From Rhodobacter sp. SGA-6-6 (GTDB taxonomy: Bacteria; Pseudomonadota; Alphaproteobacteria; Rhodobacterales; Rhodobacteraceae), in the NCBI RefSeq assembly GCF_011043545.1, contig NZ_JAAKGP010000005.1, positions 273,468-337,467 of the forward strand: 64,000 nt of DNA. Direction: 5' to 3'. Positions 26,531-35,535 of the stretch are shown here, in pieces; within the stretch, counting starts at the first letter, position 1; the number at the start of each line of letters is the position of its first letter. The notes under the pieces were generated by a model, which did no database searches, was not told where the DNA came from, and worked only from the letters and a program-made list of their open reading frames with translations. Position numbers and translations under genes: made by a program.

Positions 26531-26548
26531 GCATCGAAATATTTATGC
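26531..26548. promoter_or_regulatory. Candidate LysR binding site
   Basis: GCAT (26531-26534) and ATGC (26545-26548) flank the AT-rich stretch CGAAATATTT, a T-N(10-11)-A-like dyad in the 121-bp gap between the LysR gene and the divergent oxidoreductase gene. The only AT-rich segment in the gap. Confidence 0.4.
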
Positions 26549-26601
26549 GACAGCCTCGCGCGCCCCGGCTAGCTTGCCGGTGGAAACAGGCGGAGACGAA
26601 G

Positions 26602-29013
26602 ATGCGGAGCCATGCGCAGGCGGTGGTGATCGGCGGGGGGGTGATCGGCTGCTCGATCCTCTACCACTTGGCGAAACTCGGCTGGACCGAGGTGGTGCTG
26701 CTGGAACGGTCGGAGCTGACCTCCGGCTCCACCTGGCACGCGGCGGCCAATATCCACGGCCTGCATGACGTGACCAACATCAGCCGGCTGCAGCACTACA
26801 CCATGCAGCTTTACAAGGAACTGGAGGCCGAGACCGGGCAGGGCTGCGGCGTGTTCCAGCCCGGCAGCCTGTATCTGGCGCAGACCGAGGCGCGCGAGCA
26901 GCAGTTGCGGCTGCAGGAGGCCAAGGCGCGGCGCTACGGGATGAACTTCCACGAGGTCTCGCGGGCGGAGGCGGAGCGGCTGCACCCGCTGGTCGATTTC
27001 GACGGCATCCGCTGCATCATGTATGAACCCGACGGCGGCAACGTCGACCCTTCGGGCGTGACGCAAGCCTATGCGGCGGGCGCGCGGGCAAGGGGCGCCG
27101 AAATCCACCGCTTCACCCCCGTGACGGCGACGGAACGCCAGCCGGACGGCAGCTGGATCGTGCGGACGGAAAAGGGCGAGATCCGCACCCCCTGGGTGAT
27201 CAACGCCGCCGGTCTCTGGGCGCGCGAGGTGGGCGCCATGGCGGGGCTGGCGCTGCCGCTGATCCCGACCGAGCACCAGTATTTCGTCACGGAGACCATC
27301 GGCGAGATCGCCGCGCTGGACCGCCGGTTGCCGTCCGTGGCCGACCGCGACGGCGAATACTACCTGCGGCAGGAAGGGCAGGGGCTGCTGGTCGGCGCCT
27401 ATGAGCGCGACATGAAGTTCTGGGCCGAGGAGGGCACGCCGCCCGGCTTCGGCCACGAGCTTTTCGCCGACGACCTCGACCGCATCACGGACAACATGAT
27501 GCGCGCCATCGCCCGGGTGCCGGCGGTGGGGACGGCGGGGATCAAGCGGGTGATCAACGGCCCGATGATCTGGTCGCCCGATTCGGCGGCCTTGTTCGGC
27601 CCGGTGCCGGAACTGCCGGGCTATTTCTGCTGCTGCGGCATCATCCCGGGCTTCTCGCAGAGCGGCGGCCTCGGCCGGCTGGCGGCGGAGTGGATGGTGG
27701 AGGGCGAGCCCTCGCTGGACCTGTTCGGCTGGGACCTCGCCCGTTTCGGGGATTGGGCGGACCGCGCCTTCACCAAAGCCCGCGTGCAGGACCAGTATTC
27801 CCACCGCTTCAAGATCCATTTCCCCGGCGAGGAACGCGCCGCCGGCCGCCCCGCCCGCACCCGCCCGGTCTACAAGCTGCAGAAGGACCTCGGCGCGGTG
27901 TTCGGGCTGAACACCGGCTGGGAGCATCCGCTCTATTTCGACGCCGCCACCCCGGATTCCGCCGGCTTCACCCGCCAGCCCTGGTGGGACAGCGTCGGCC
28001 GCGAGGCGCGGATGCTGCGCGAGCGGGCGGGGATCATCGACATCTCCAACTTCGCCCGCTATCGCGTCGCCGGGCCGGGGGCGGAGGACTGGCTGAACGG
28101 GCTTTTCGCCAACCGGATGCCGCGCCAGACCGGCCGCTCCTGCCTGACCCCGCTGATCGGCAAGCGCGGCGGCATTGCGGGGGATTTCACCGTCACCCGG
28201 CTGGGGCCGGAGGAGTTCTGGGTCATCGGCTCCGGCATGGCCGAGCGTTTCCACCAGCGCTGGTTCCGCGCGGTGCCGCTGCCGGAAGGGACCAGCTTCG
28301 AGTCGCTGACCGAGGCCACCGCGGGCTTCAATATCGCCGGGCCGCAGTCGCGCAAGCTGCTCGGCCGCCTGACCAATGCCGACCTCTCCGACGACACCTT
28401 CCCCTTCTTCCGCTCGGCCCGGATCGCCGTGGCCGGGGTGGATTGCGTGGCGCTGCGGGTCTCCTTCACCGGCGACCTGGGGTGGGAGCTGCACTGCGCC
28501 GAGGCCGACCAGCAGGCGCTGTATCTGGCGCTCTTGGAGGCCGGGCGGGACCTCGGCGCCGGGCCGGTGGGCAGCCGCGCACTGATGAGCCTGCGTGTGG
28601 AAAAGGGCTACGGCTCCTGGGGCCGGGACTATTCGCCCGAATACTGGCCGCAGGAATCCGGGCTGGCCGGGCTGATCCGCGACGACAAGCCCTTCCTGAA
28701 CCGGGAGGCATGGCTGGCGGTGAAGGACAAGGCGCCGCGCGACCTGATGGTGATGCTGGAGATCGGCGAGACCGGCGCCGATGCGCTCGGCGGCGAGCCG
28801 GTGTTCCTGCCGGACGGCACCCCGGCCGGGCAGGTCAGCTCCGGCGCCTATGGCTATACGGTCGGCAAGCCGCTGGCGATCGCCTATCTGAAGGCCGGCC
28901 TCGCCGCGCCGGGGACGGAGCTGCGGGTGGCGATCCTCGGCGGCTCGGTCCCGGCCCGGGTGCTGGAGCGGCCGCCCTTCGACCCGGAGGGCCGGCGGCT
29001 GCGCGGGGGGTGA
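26602..29013 (+). CDS. Dimethylglycine/sarcosine dehydrogenase-like flavoenzyme with GcvT domain
   Basis: 803-residue two-part enzyme. Residues about 1-380 form a DAO-type FAD domain (VVIGGGVIGCSILYHLAKLG, then SGSTWHAAANIHGL, where the His is the usual covalent FAD site of DMGDH-type enzymes). The C-terminal half is a GcvT/aminomethyltransferase-like folate domain (FDISNFARYRVAGPGAEDWL-like segment; GDLGWELH). Such enzymes demethylate N-methyl amino acids and pass the carbon to tetrahydrofolate. Beside hpbD it fits removal of the second methyl from an N-methylated proline or glycine. GGAG precedes the ATG. Confidence 0.85.
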   Translation: MRSHAQAVVIGGGVIGCSILYHLAKLGWTEVVLLERSELTSGSTWHAAANIHGLHDVTNISRLQHYTMQLYKELEAETGQGCGVFQPGSLYLAQTEAREQQLRLQEAKARRYGMNFHEVSRAEAERLHPLVDFDGIRCIMYEPDGGNVDPSGVTQAYAAGARARGAEIHRFTPVTATERQPDGSWIVRTEKGEIRTPWVINAAGLWAREVGAMAGLALPLIPTEHQYFVTETIGEIAALDRRLPSVADRDGEYYLRQEGQGLLVGAYERDMKFWAEEGTPPGFGHELFADDLDRITDNMMRAIARVPAVGTAGIKRVINGPMIWSPDSAALFGPVPELPGYFCCCGIIPGFSQSGGLGRLAAEWMVEGEPSLDLFGWDLARFGDWADRAFTKARVQDQYSHRFKIHFPGEERAAGRPARTRPVYKLQKDLGAVFGLNTGWEHPLYFDAATPDSAGFTRQPWWDSVGREARMLRERAGIIDISNFARYRVAGPGAEDWLNGLFANRMPRQTGRSCLTPLIGKRGGIAGDFTVTRLGPEEFWVIGSGMAERFHQRWFRAVPLPEGTSFESLTEATAGFNIAGPQSRKLLGRLTNADLSDDTFPFFRSARIAVAGVDCVALRVSFTGDLGWELHCAEADQQALYLALLEAGRDLGAGPVGSRALMSLRVEKGYGSWGRDYSPEYWPQESGLAGLIRDDKPFLNREAWLAVKDKAPRDLMVMLEIGETGADALGGEPVFLPDGTPAGQVSSGAYGYTVGKPLAIAYLKAGLAAPGTELRVAILGGSVPARVLERPPFDPEGRRLRGG

Positions 29014-29030
29014 GGGCGCCTTTGGGGAAG

Positions 29031-29083
29031 CGGCGGGGTGAACCCCGCCCTACGCCATCGGTAGGGCGGGGTTCACCCCGCCG
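29031..29083. repeat. Perfect 23-bp inverted repeat
   Basis: Arms at 29031-29053 and 29061-29083 are perfect reverse complements with a 7-nt loop (GCCATCG). It sits between convergent genes and could act as a bidirectional 3' hairpin. Its inner part GGCGGGGTTCACCCCGCC recurs at 17794-17811, so it may belong to a REP-like family. Confidence 0.8.
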
Positions 29084-29094
29084 TTCCTGCCGCT

Positions 29095-30147
29095 TCAGGC
29101 CAGCGCGACCAGATGGTTGTCCCAGGACAGGTTGTGTCGAGCCAGAAGCCGCAGCCCTTCCGGCTCCACCGCCCAGATGCCGCCCTGGCCGTCGGTGGCG
29201 ACCAGTCCCTCCGGCCCCGGCGCCACGCCGGACAGGTCGGCCCGGCGGTGCACCGCCAAGGGCGCGCCGGCTGCGTCGAAGACCATCAGCACCCCGCCCG
29301 GCGGCGAGGTCAGCGCCACCAGCCCCTGCGCCGCGGCGATGGAGCCGGCATAGCCCTTCATCGCGAAGGCCTCGGCCTCCCCCGGCGGGCACAGCCACGG
29401 CGCCTGCCCGGGCTGCCAGAGGCCCAGCTGGGGCACCGGCTCGGCCGGGTCGCCCTCCCATTGCATGGCGAAGGCCACCCGGTTGCCCATCAGCGCCAGA
29501 TGGCGGATCGAATTGGTGTGCAGGTCCTCCTCCAGCACCGCCTGTTCCAGCACCGCGCCCTCGGGCGACAGCAGCGTCAGGTTCGGCCGCATGGTGGCGA
29601 TGTTCAGCTTGCTGCGGTCCTTCGGATCGGTCTCGATGCCGCCGTTCGCCACCACCAGCCGCCCGTCCGCCAGCCGCTTCATGTCATGCGGGCCGATGCC
29701 GCCCGAGTCCCATTCGCCGATGCGGGTGTAGGTTTCGGTCTCCCACAGCCCGATCCGGCCGAGCGAGCCTTCCGCCACCACTTCCGAGGTCATCAGCAGC
29801 CCGCCCTCGGCGGTGAAGACGCCGTGACCGTTGAACTGCCGCCCCTCGGGCGGGGTGAGCCGGGCCTTCACGGTGCCGGCCACGCAGTCGATCACCAGCG
29901 CGAAGGTGCCGGGGCGGCGGGCGAAGGCGACGGCCTCGGCCCGCACCGGATGGGCGGCGGCGGCATGGCCGCGGGCGGGCAGGGGGATGGCGAAGAGGCT
30001 GTCGCCCGCGGCGGTCAGCCCGTGCAATTCGTAGGCCTCGCCCGCCTTGGCGGCGGCGAGGAAATCCGGGCTGCCCGCCGCGGCCCAGCCGATGCGGGGC
30101 AGGCCCGCCGCCATCATCCCCGCCAGAAAGCCCCGCCGTGTCGCCAT
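29095..30147 (-). CDS. DUF1513 protein, Tat-exported
   Basis: 350-residue protein of the DUF1513 family, predicted to be a periplasmic beta-propeller. The N-terminus TRRGFLAGMMAAG is a twin-arginine signal. The family regularly ends an operon of imelysins and a di-heme oxidoreductase in marine and soil proteobacteria, where iron acquisition is suspected. Here it is the last gene of exactly such an array. No catalytic residues can be named. Confidence 0.8.
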   Translation of the reverse strand: MATRRGFLAGMMAAGLPRIGWAAAGSPDFLAAAKAGEAYELHGLTAAGDSLFAIPLPARGHAAAAHPVRAEAVAFARRPGTFALVIDCVAGTVKARLTPPEGRQFNGHGVFTAEGGLLMTSEVVAEGSLGRIGLWETETYTRIGEWDSGGIGPHDMKRLADGRLVVANGGIETDPKDRSKLNIATMRPNLTLLSPEGAVLEQAVLEEDLHTNSIRHLALMGNRVAFAMQWEGDPAEPVPQLGLWQPGQAPWLCPPGEAEAFAMKGYAGSIAAAQGLVALTSPPGGVLMVFDAAGAPLAVHRRADLSGVAPGPEGLVATDGQGGIWAVEPEGLRLLARHNLSWDNHLVALA

Positions 30148-30149
30148 GG

Positions 30150-31118
30150 TCAGTCCCCGTCCGCCGAGTTGAAGCCCACGCTCACCCCCAGCTGGCCGCC
30201 GAGTTCGGCGATCACCGCCTGCCGCAGGCTGCGGATCGACTGTTGCAGGATCTCCACCTTCAGGTGGCCTGAGGGATCTGCGACGCCGGCGAAGACCGGG
30301 TCCTCCAGCGCCTCGGCCCGGGCGATGGCGCGGTCGAAGGCGGCCAGGCTTTGCGGCAGGTCGGGCGAGAGTGTCTGCGCGAAATCCCGCAGCGCCTGCA
30401 AGGACAGCACCAGATTGCGCAAGGACCGGCCGGAGGCCGCGGCCTCCGCCCGTTCCGGCCGCGGCTTGTCGAAGGTGCCGAGGGGGCGGCCGAGCCGCTG
30501 GTCGGCATCGAATTCCAGCGCGGTCGCCAGTTGGGTGAAGAGGGCCTGCTTCGCCTCCTCGGCGGTCAGGTAGGTGGTGTTGCCGGCCTCGCCCGCCGTC
30601 AGCAGCACCTCGGCGAAACCGTCCTGCCAGCCGGCCTGCACCTCCCCGGCCATGCGGGCCAGGTCGGCGGCGGTGGCGCGGATCAGCGGGCAGGGATCGG
30701 CGGGCAGGTCGCCGGCGGGGTAGAGCAGCCGCTCCAGCCCGAACAACCCGCGCGCGGCGACCGACTGGTCGGCGAAGGCCGCGGGCTCCAGCGCCGCCGG
30801 GTCGCCCGCCATCAGCGCCTGCTGGTGCTTCCACCCCAGCCCCTTGGGATCGGGCCAGAAGGCGATGGCGAGGCCGCGGCCGTCCTCCTCCACCGGGCCG
30901 AGATGCAGGTGCGAAACGCCCATCCAGGCGTCGAAGGCGGCGTTCCAGGCCGGGCGCAGCACCTGCGGGTCGCAGGAGGTTTCCGCCGCCTGCGCCAGTT
31001 CCCCTGCGGCCTCGGCGAAAGCGGCATAGCCGGGCAGGATGTGGTCGCGCAGGGCATCGGCCACGTCGGCCTGCGCCGGGGTGGCCAGAAGGGCGAACAG
31101 GGCCAGGGTCTTGCGCAT
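30150..31118 (-). CDS. Imelysin-family (M75) periplasmic protein, motif variant
   Basis: 322-residue secreted protein with signal peptide (hydrophobic residues 4-17) and imelysin fold. The hallmark GxHxxE motif is altered: residues 124-129 read GLFGLE, so the motif His is Phe126. This variant is common for the second imelysin of such operons and suggests changed metal binding. Start at the ATG 31118 overlapping the upstream stop (TGATG); a TTG one codon earlier is less likely. Two nucleotides separate its stop region from the DUF1513 start. Confidence 0.82.
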   Translation of the reverse strand: MRKTLALFALLATPAQADVADALRDHILPGYAAFAEAAGELAQAAETSCDPQVLRPAWNAAFDAWMGVSHLHLGPVEEDGRGLAIAFWPDPKGLGWKHQQALMAGDPAALEPAAFADQSVAARGLFGLERLLYPAGDLPADPCPLIRATAADLARMAGEVQAGWQDGFAEVLLTAGEAGNTTYLTAEEAKQALFTQLATALEFDADQRLGRPLGTFDKPRPERAEAAASGRSLRNLVLSLQALRDFAQTLSPDLPQSLAAFDRAIARAEALEDPVFAGVADPSGHLKVEILQQSIRSLRQAVIAELGGQLGVSVGFNSADGD

Positions 31119-32659
31119 CAAAGGCTCTCCAGGAAGGCGATCAGCGCCTCGCGGTCCTCCTTGGGCAGGCCAACCACGCCGTCGCGCGCGCCTTGGGCCT
31201 CGCCGCCGTGCCAGAGCACCGCTTCGAGAAGGTTGCGCGCCCTTCCATCATGCAGGAACTGGGTGTGGCCGGAAACATGCTTCGTCAGCCCGATGCCCCA
31301 GAGCGGCGGCGTCTTCCACTCCGACCCCGAGGCGCGGCCCTCGGGCCGGTCGTCGGCCAGCCCCGGGCCCATGTCGTGCAGCAGAAGGTCGGTATAGGGC
31401 CAGATCAGCTGGAAGCTCTGTTCCGGCTGGCCCTCCAGCCGGTGGGTGACGAATTTCGGGTGGTGGCAGGACTGGCACCCCAGCCCGTAGAACACGTCCT
31501 TGCCGCGCAGCACCTGCGGGTCGTCGACCCTGCGCCGCTCGGGCACGCCGAGGTTGCGGGAGTAGAAGGCCACCATTTCCAGGCTCTCGCGGTCCACCTC
31601 CAGCCCGTCGCGGCTGCCGTCCTCCTGCCCGTTGGGGGCGGCGCGGCAGGCGGATTCGGCCCCGGTGCAGTCGCCCCAGGGATCGGGATGCAGCACGGTG
31701 GACAGCCCCATGTCGCCGGAGAAGGCGCCCGAGGACTGCTCCTTCACCGTCGGCGCCCCGGCCTTCCAGCCGAAGCGCCCCAGCATCGGCACGCCGAATT
31801 CGACCGAAGGCACGATCTGCGCCCGGCCGGAGATGCCGTCGCCATCGGCATCCCCGGGGTCGGCCAGCGCCAGGATGTCGGCGGCGGGGATCGCCTCCAG
31901 CAGGCCGAGGCCGATCATCTGCGGCGCCACCCGCGGGCTGATCATCAGGTCGGCGGAGGGCGCGCCATAGCCGGGATCGGCGAAGGCATAGGTCGGCGCG
32001 CGGAGCGAGACGACCGTTCCGTCCGAAAGGGTTACCGGCTGTTCCTCATACGTCACCTCCATCCGCCCCTCGGCGGCATGGCCGGGGGCGGCGAGGTCCT
32101 GCAACTGGCCGCCGTAGACCGGATCGGGCTGAGTCGCCAGCCACTCGGCGATCCCCTCCGGGTCCGGCCCGCCGGGGATGGAAAGGCGCAGGAACATCGA
32201 CACCCGGCCGTCCTCCGGCCCCTCGGGCGGGTGGCCGCGGCCGTCCTTCAGGTGGCAGTCCTGGCAAGCGCGGGCGTTGTAGAACGGCCCCAGCCCGTCG
32301 GAGGCCAGCGTGGAGGAGGGCGAGGCGACCCAGGTCTTGCGGAACAAGGCATTGCCCAGCTTGAAGGTCATCTCCGAAGAGAAGGGCATGTTGCCGGAGA
32401 ACTGGCTGAAGGCATCGCGGTTCGGCCGCGCCCGCACCGAGGCCGCGCCGCCCGGCATGGCCTCGAAGGCCTCGGGCTTGGAGAAATCCGTGGGCGGGGC
32501 CAGCACGCCGGCGATCCTTGCGGCCTCGTCCTCCGTCCGGGCGACGATGGCCAGGTGGCGGTCGTCCAGAGCGGCATCCGGGGGGGCGGCCGCCGCGACG
32601 CGGGTTTCCTGCGCAAGGGCAGGGGCGGCGGCAAGGCAGAGGAAAGCGGCGAGACGCAT
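31118..32659 (-). CDS. Di-heme oxidoreductase family (DHOR) c-type cytochrome
   Basis: 513-residue periplasmic cytochrome with a signal peptide (residues 1-16). Two heme c motifs are visible: CQDCH at 132-136 and CQSCH at 395-399. An acidic DADGDGISG loop at about 270-278 may bind calcium. The family is the 'di-heme oxidoreductase' or putative thiol oxidoreductase group. It is translationally coupled to the imelysin behind it. AAGGAGC precedes the ATG. A redox step in iron uptake is the common proposal; unproven. Confidence 0.85.
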   Translation of the reverse strand: MRLAAFLCLAAAPALAQETRVAAAAPPDAALDDRHLAIVARTEDEAARIAGVLAPPTDFSKPEAFEAMPGGAASVRARPNRDAFSQFSGNMPFSSEMTFKLGNALFRKTWVASPSSTLASDGLGPFYNARACQDCHLKDGRGHPPEGPEDGRVSMFLRLSIPGGPDPEGIAEWLATQPDPVYGGQLQDLAAPGHAAEGRMEVTYEEQPVTLSDGTVVSLRAPTYAFADPGYGAPSADLMISPRVAPQMIGLGLLEAIPAADILALADPGDADGDGISGRAQIVPSVEFGVPMLGRFGWKAGAPTVKEQSSGAFSGDMGLSTVLHPDPWGDCTGAESACRAAPNGQEDGSRDGLEVDRESLEMVAFYSRNLGVPERRRVDDPQVLRGKDVFYGLGCQSCHHPKFVTHRLEGQPEQSFQLIWPYTDLLLHDMGPGLADDRPEGRASGSEWKTPPLWGIGLTKHVSGHTQFLHDGRARNLLEAVLWHGGEAQGARDGVVGLPKEDREALIAFLESL

Positions 32660-32761
32660 GGCAATGCTCCTTGCCGCCGAGATAGCGCCCCTTTCCTTAC
32701 GGTTTCAATCGGAAAGCGGGCACTTCCCCGCGACCCCGCGCCGCGCCCCTCCGCGCAAGCC

Positions 32762-32790
32762 AAAGGGCAAGGCCCGATGCCTTGCCCCTT
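32762..32790 (-). terminator. Hairpin downstream of bfr
   Basis: Stem AAGGGGCAAGGC with GCCTTGCCCTT on the minus strand, followed by TTGGCTT. A second hairpin CCGGAGGGGC/GCCCCTCCGG lies closer to bfr (32821-32845). Together they fill the 201-bp gap between bfr and the cytochrome gene and probably end the bfr transcript. Confidence 0.55.
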
Positions 32791-32860
32791 CGTCCCGGTC
32801 CGGGTCCCGCGCGAGAAGGTCCGGAGGGGCGCGAGGCCCCTCCGGTCACGGCTGCGATGG

Positions 32861-33346
32861 CTATTCCGCCTGGTCGGCGGGCTTGGCGTTCAGCAGGCCG
32901 TATTTCTCTTCGCCCAGCTTGTCGAACAGGCCCAGCTGGGTTTCGAGGAAGTCGATATGGCCTTCCTCGTCCTGGATCAGGTCGTCGAAGAGGGCGCGGG
33001 AGACGTAATCGCCGACCGCATCGCAATGCCGCCGCGCCTCGATATACAGCGTGCGGGCGTCATGCTCGCCGGCCAGGTCGCATTCCAGCGTCTCGCGGAT
33101 GGTCTGGCCGATGCGCAACGGGTCCAGCTTCTGCAGGTTCGGATGGCCCTCCAGGAAGATGATCCGGGCGATCAGCCGGTCGGCGTGGTGCATCTCCTCG
33201 ATCGACTCGGCGCGCGACTTGGCGGCGAGGTGACCGAATCCCCAATCCTCCTGCAGCCGGAAGTGCAGCCAGTATTGGCTGACCGCCGTCAGCTCGGACC
33301 GGAGTGCAGCGTTCAGATATTCAATGACTTTCGCGTCGCCCTTCAT
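32861..33346 (-). CDS. bfr: Bacterioferritin
   Basis: 161-residue heme-containing ferritin subunit. All canonical residues are in the standard numbering: ferroxidase ligands Glu18, Glu51, His54, Glu94, Glu127 and His130, and heme ligand Met52. It stores iron as a 24-mer in the cytoplasm. ATG at 33346 follows AAAGGAAC. The bfd gene is upstream on the same strand, but the 418-bp gap with element R4 suggests bfr has its own promoter. Confidence 0.95.
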   Translation of the reverse strand: MKGDAKVIEYLNAALRSELTAVSQYWLHFRLQEDWGFGHLAAKSRAESIEEMHHADRLIARIIFLEGHPNLQKLDPLRIGQTIRETLECDLAGEHDARTLYIEARRHCDAVGDYVSRALFDDLIQDEEGHIDFLETQLGLFDKLGEEKYGLLNAKPADQAE

Positions 33347-33525
33347 GGCCGTTCCTTTCGCGCTGTGCAGGACTGTTCCCCGGCTTCGGCAGTCCGCCGT
33401 GGCTTGGATGGCGCGAAAGTAATCGCGCCGCCCGCCCTTGTCCATGGGGCGGCGACGACAATCGTAGATTTTTCAATACCTTAGCAAAGAAGTAAGGTTT
33501 GTCGGCGGAAGTTCCGCGGTCTGGC

Positions 33526-33735
33526 CGGGCGGGAAAAGGCGAGGCACTGCCTCGCCCCGCCCGTGCGGACGGGGTCACCCGGAGACAGTGGTGACGCAAG
33601 ACCATGAGAGGCCAGCGCCCGTCCGGGCGGGCGAGAAGCGCCCGCCAGGGGGCGGGCGGGCGCTGGCCGGGCCTTTGGGGCCCGGCCGGGACAAGGGGAA
33701 GCGTTGCGCCATGGCGAAGGCACGCGCCTTCGCCA
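33526..33735 (+). repeat. Dispersed four-hairpin element, copy R4
   Basis: Fourth copy, in the 418-bp gap between bfd and bfr. Its hairpin D end lies 29 nt past the bfd stop, so it is inverted relative to the flanking genes. Stems match R3. The remaining 179 bp (33347-33525) upstream of bfr are relatively AT-rich and presumably hold the bfr promoter; I found no convincing named regulator site there. Confidence 0.9.
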
Positions 33736-33764
33736 GAGGGGCCGTCGCAATCAGGAATACATCC

Positions 33765-34016
33765 CTAGCGCCGGGCGATCACCGCCAGCCGGTTGCGCAG
33801 CATCGGCGGCGCCTCTCCGGCGGGGACGGGGAAGCTGTCGCGCGCCCGCATCGTGTCCAGAAGCAGCGGCATGCAGCCGCCGCAATCGGCCCGCTTGCCG
33901 AGCGCATGGTAGATCTTGCCCGGGGTGATGACGGTATCGGGGTCCGAGGCGCGCATCCAGTCCACCGCGGCGCGGATGTCGTGGTCGGTGATGCTCTGGC
34001 AGTGGCAGACGATCAT
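33765..34016 (-). CDS. bfd: Bacterioferritin-associated ferredoxin Bfd
   Basis: 83-residue [2Fe-2S] protein. Ligand pattern CHC at residues 4-6 and CGGC at 45-48 matches the Bfd/NifU-like fold. Bfd reduces the bacterioferritin core to release iron. Between the imelysin gene and bfr on the same strand. The C-terminal 25 residues are longer than in E. coli Bfd. Confidence 0.9.
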   Translation of the reverse strand: MIVCHCQSITDHDIRAAVDWMRASDPDTVITPGKIYHALGKRADCGGCMPLLLDTMRARDSFPVPAGEAPPMLRNRLAVIARR

Positions 34017-34035
34017 CTCGGGCCCCGGGGTTCGC

Positions 34036-35301
34036 TTACTGGAAGACGGCGGAAGGGTTGTCGAGGCTGTCCGAACCCTCGAAGTCGATCTTCGACAGGC
34101 CGAGCGCCGCCACCGCCCGCTCGATGGATTTGGTCTGGGTGACCAGCGCGTCCACGCCGCCCATGATCAGCGCCTCGCCCTCCTTGTTGCCGGGGGCCAG
34201 CATCATGTCATAGGCGAAGCCGCCCTCGGCCGCCGCCTTGATCGCGCCGAGCGCGGCGACGGTGGCGTCCAGTTCGGCCTTCAGCTGGGTATCGACGGCG
34301 GCGTCCTTCGCGGCCACCAGCTCCGACAGCGAGGGGCCGGAGACGACCGAGCCGTCCACGCGGGTATAGCTGCCCAGATAGACATTCCGCACCCCGAGAC
34401 CATCGTAGTAATGGCTGTTGTGGGTGTTGTCCGAGAAGCAGTCGTGCTCTTCCTCGGGGTCGTTCAGCATCAGGCCCAGCTTCATCCGCTCGCCCGCCTG
34501 CTCGCCGTAGGAGAGGCTGCCCATGCCGGTCAGCATCGCCAGCAGCCCGGCGTTCGGGTCGGCGGTGACCGTGGCGCGGCCCTCGCCGCCCTCGGCCCAT
34601 TGGGCGGCCATGAATTCCAGGTCGCTGACCAGCAGGTCGGTCGCCGCCTTCAGATAGGCGGCGCGGCGGTCGCAGTTGCCGCCGGTGCAGCCGTCGCCCT
34701 GGACGTAATCGGTATAGGGACGGTTGCCGGCGCCGGCCTCGGTGCCGTTCAGGTCCTGGCCCCAGAGCAGGAATTCGATGGCATGGTAGCCCGAGGCGAC
34801 ATTGGCCTCGATCCCGTCGGCTTCCTGCAGGGTGTCGGAGATCAGGTCGGGGGTGATCTGCGTCGCATCGACCTCGGTGCCCGACAGGGTGAACTTCGGC
34901 GTGGCGATCACGTTCAGCCCGGCCAGCGCGTTCTCCTCGTTCTCGGCGGTGCCCTGCGCCACGTAGTCGATCAGCCCCTCGTCCAGCGGCCAGGCGTTCA
35001 CCTTGCCTTCCCAGTCGTCGACGATGGCATTGCCGAAGCGGAAGACCTCGGTCTGCTGGTAGGGCGCGCGGGCGGCGAGCCAGGCGTCGCGGGCGGCCTT
35101 CAGGGTTTCGTCCGAGGGCGTGGCGATCAGCGCATCCACCGCGGCCTGCAGCGCCTTGGCGGTGGACAGGCTATCGGCATAGCCCGCGGCGGCGATGTCG
35201 GCATAGGTCCTGACCACGTCGGCCGGATCGGCGGCGCGGGCCGTGGCGGGCAGGATCAGCGCCAGGGCGGTCGACAGGGCAAGCATCTTGACGCGGGTCA
35301 T
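34036..35301 (-). CDS. Imelysin-family (M75) protein, IrpA-like
   Basis: 421-residue secreted or periplasmic protein with signal peptide (hydrophobic residues 6-22, cleavage near ARAA). The intact GxHxxE motif is at 171-176 (GYHAIE), and a later HDCFSDNTHNS segment is conserved in IrpA-type proteins. Homologs are induced by iron limitation and resemble EfeO. It lies between hemP and bfd, 19 nt from bfd. Confidence 0.9.
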   Translation of the reverse strand: MTRVKMLALSTALALILPATARAADPADVVRTYADIAAAGYADSLSTAKALQAAVDALIATPSDETLKAARDAWLAARAPYQQTEVFRFGNAIVDDWEGKVNAWPLDEGLIDYVAQGTAENEENALAGLNVIATPKFTLSGTEVDATQITPDLISDTLQEADGIEANVASGYHAIEFLLWGQDLNGTEAGAGNRPYTDYVQGDGCTGGNCDRRAAYLKAATDLLVSDLEFMAAQWAEGGEGRATVTADPNAGLLAMLTGMGSLSYGEQAGERMKLGLMLNDPEEEHDCFSDNTHNSHYYDGLGVRNVYLGSYTRVDGSVVSGPSLSELVAAKDAAVDTQLKAELDATVAALGAIKAAAEGGFAYDMMLAPGNKEGEALIMGGVDALVTQTKSIERAVAALGLSKIDFEGSDSLDNPSAVFQ

Positions 35302-35343
35302 TGCAGGGGCCTCGGTATGGAACGGGGAGGGAACGGAAACGGG

Positions 35344-35535
35344 TCATTTGGTCAGGATCAGCTTGCCGGCCCGGGTGATGCGCAGGGCATAGACCTGATC
35401 GCCCAAGAGGATGCGGGCGGAGCTGCCGCCACCCGTCAGGACCCGCGCATCGTGGCAGGGCTCGCTGCCGAAGGGTTTCGGCGCGGCGGGGGGCAGGGCC
35501 GGTTCGGCGGCCGGGTCGGCCTCCTTGCGGTCCAT
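35344..35535 (-). CDS. hemP: Hemin uptake protein HemP
   Basis: 63-residue protein ending YALRITRAGKLILTK, the hallmark of HemP. The N-terminal half is variable and proline-rich. HemP genes lead heme or iron-uptake operons and the protein is linked to heme transport or its regulation. GGAGGTGAG precedes the ATG. It heads the minus-strand iron cluster. A paralog is at 60644-60814. Confidence 0.9.
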   Translation of the reverse strand: MDRKEADPAAEPALPPAAPKPFGSEPCHDARVLTGGGSSARILLGDQVYALRITRAGKLILTK

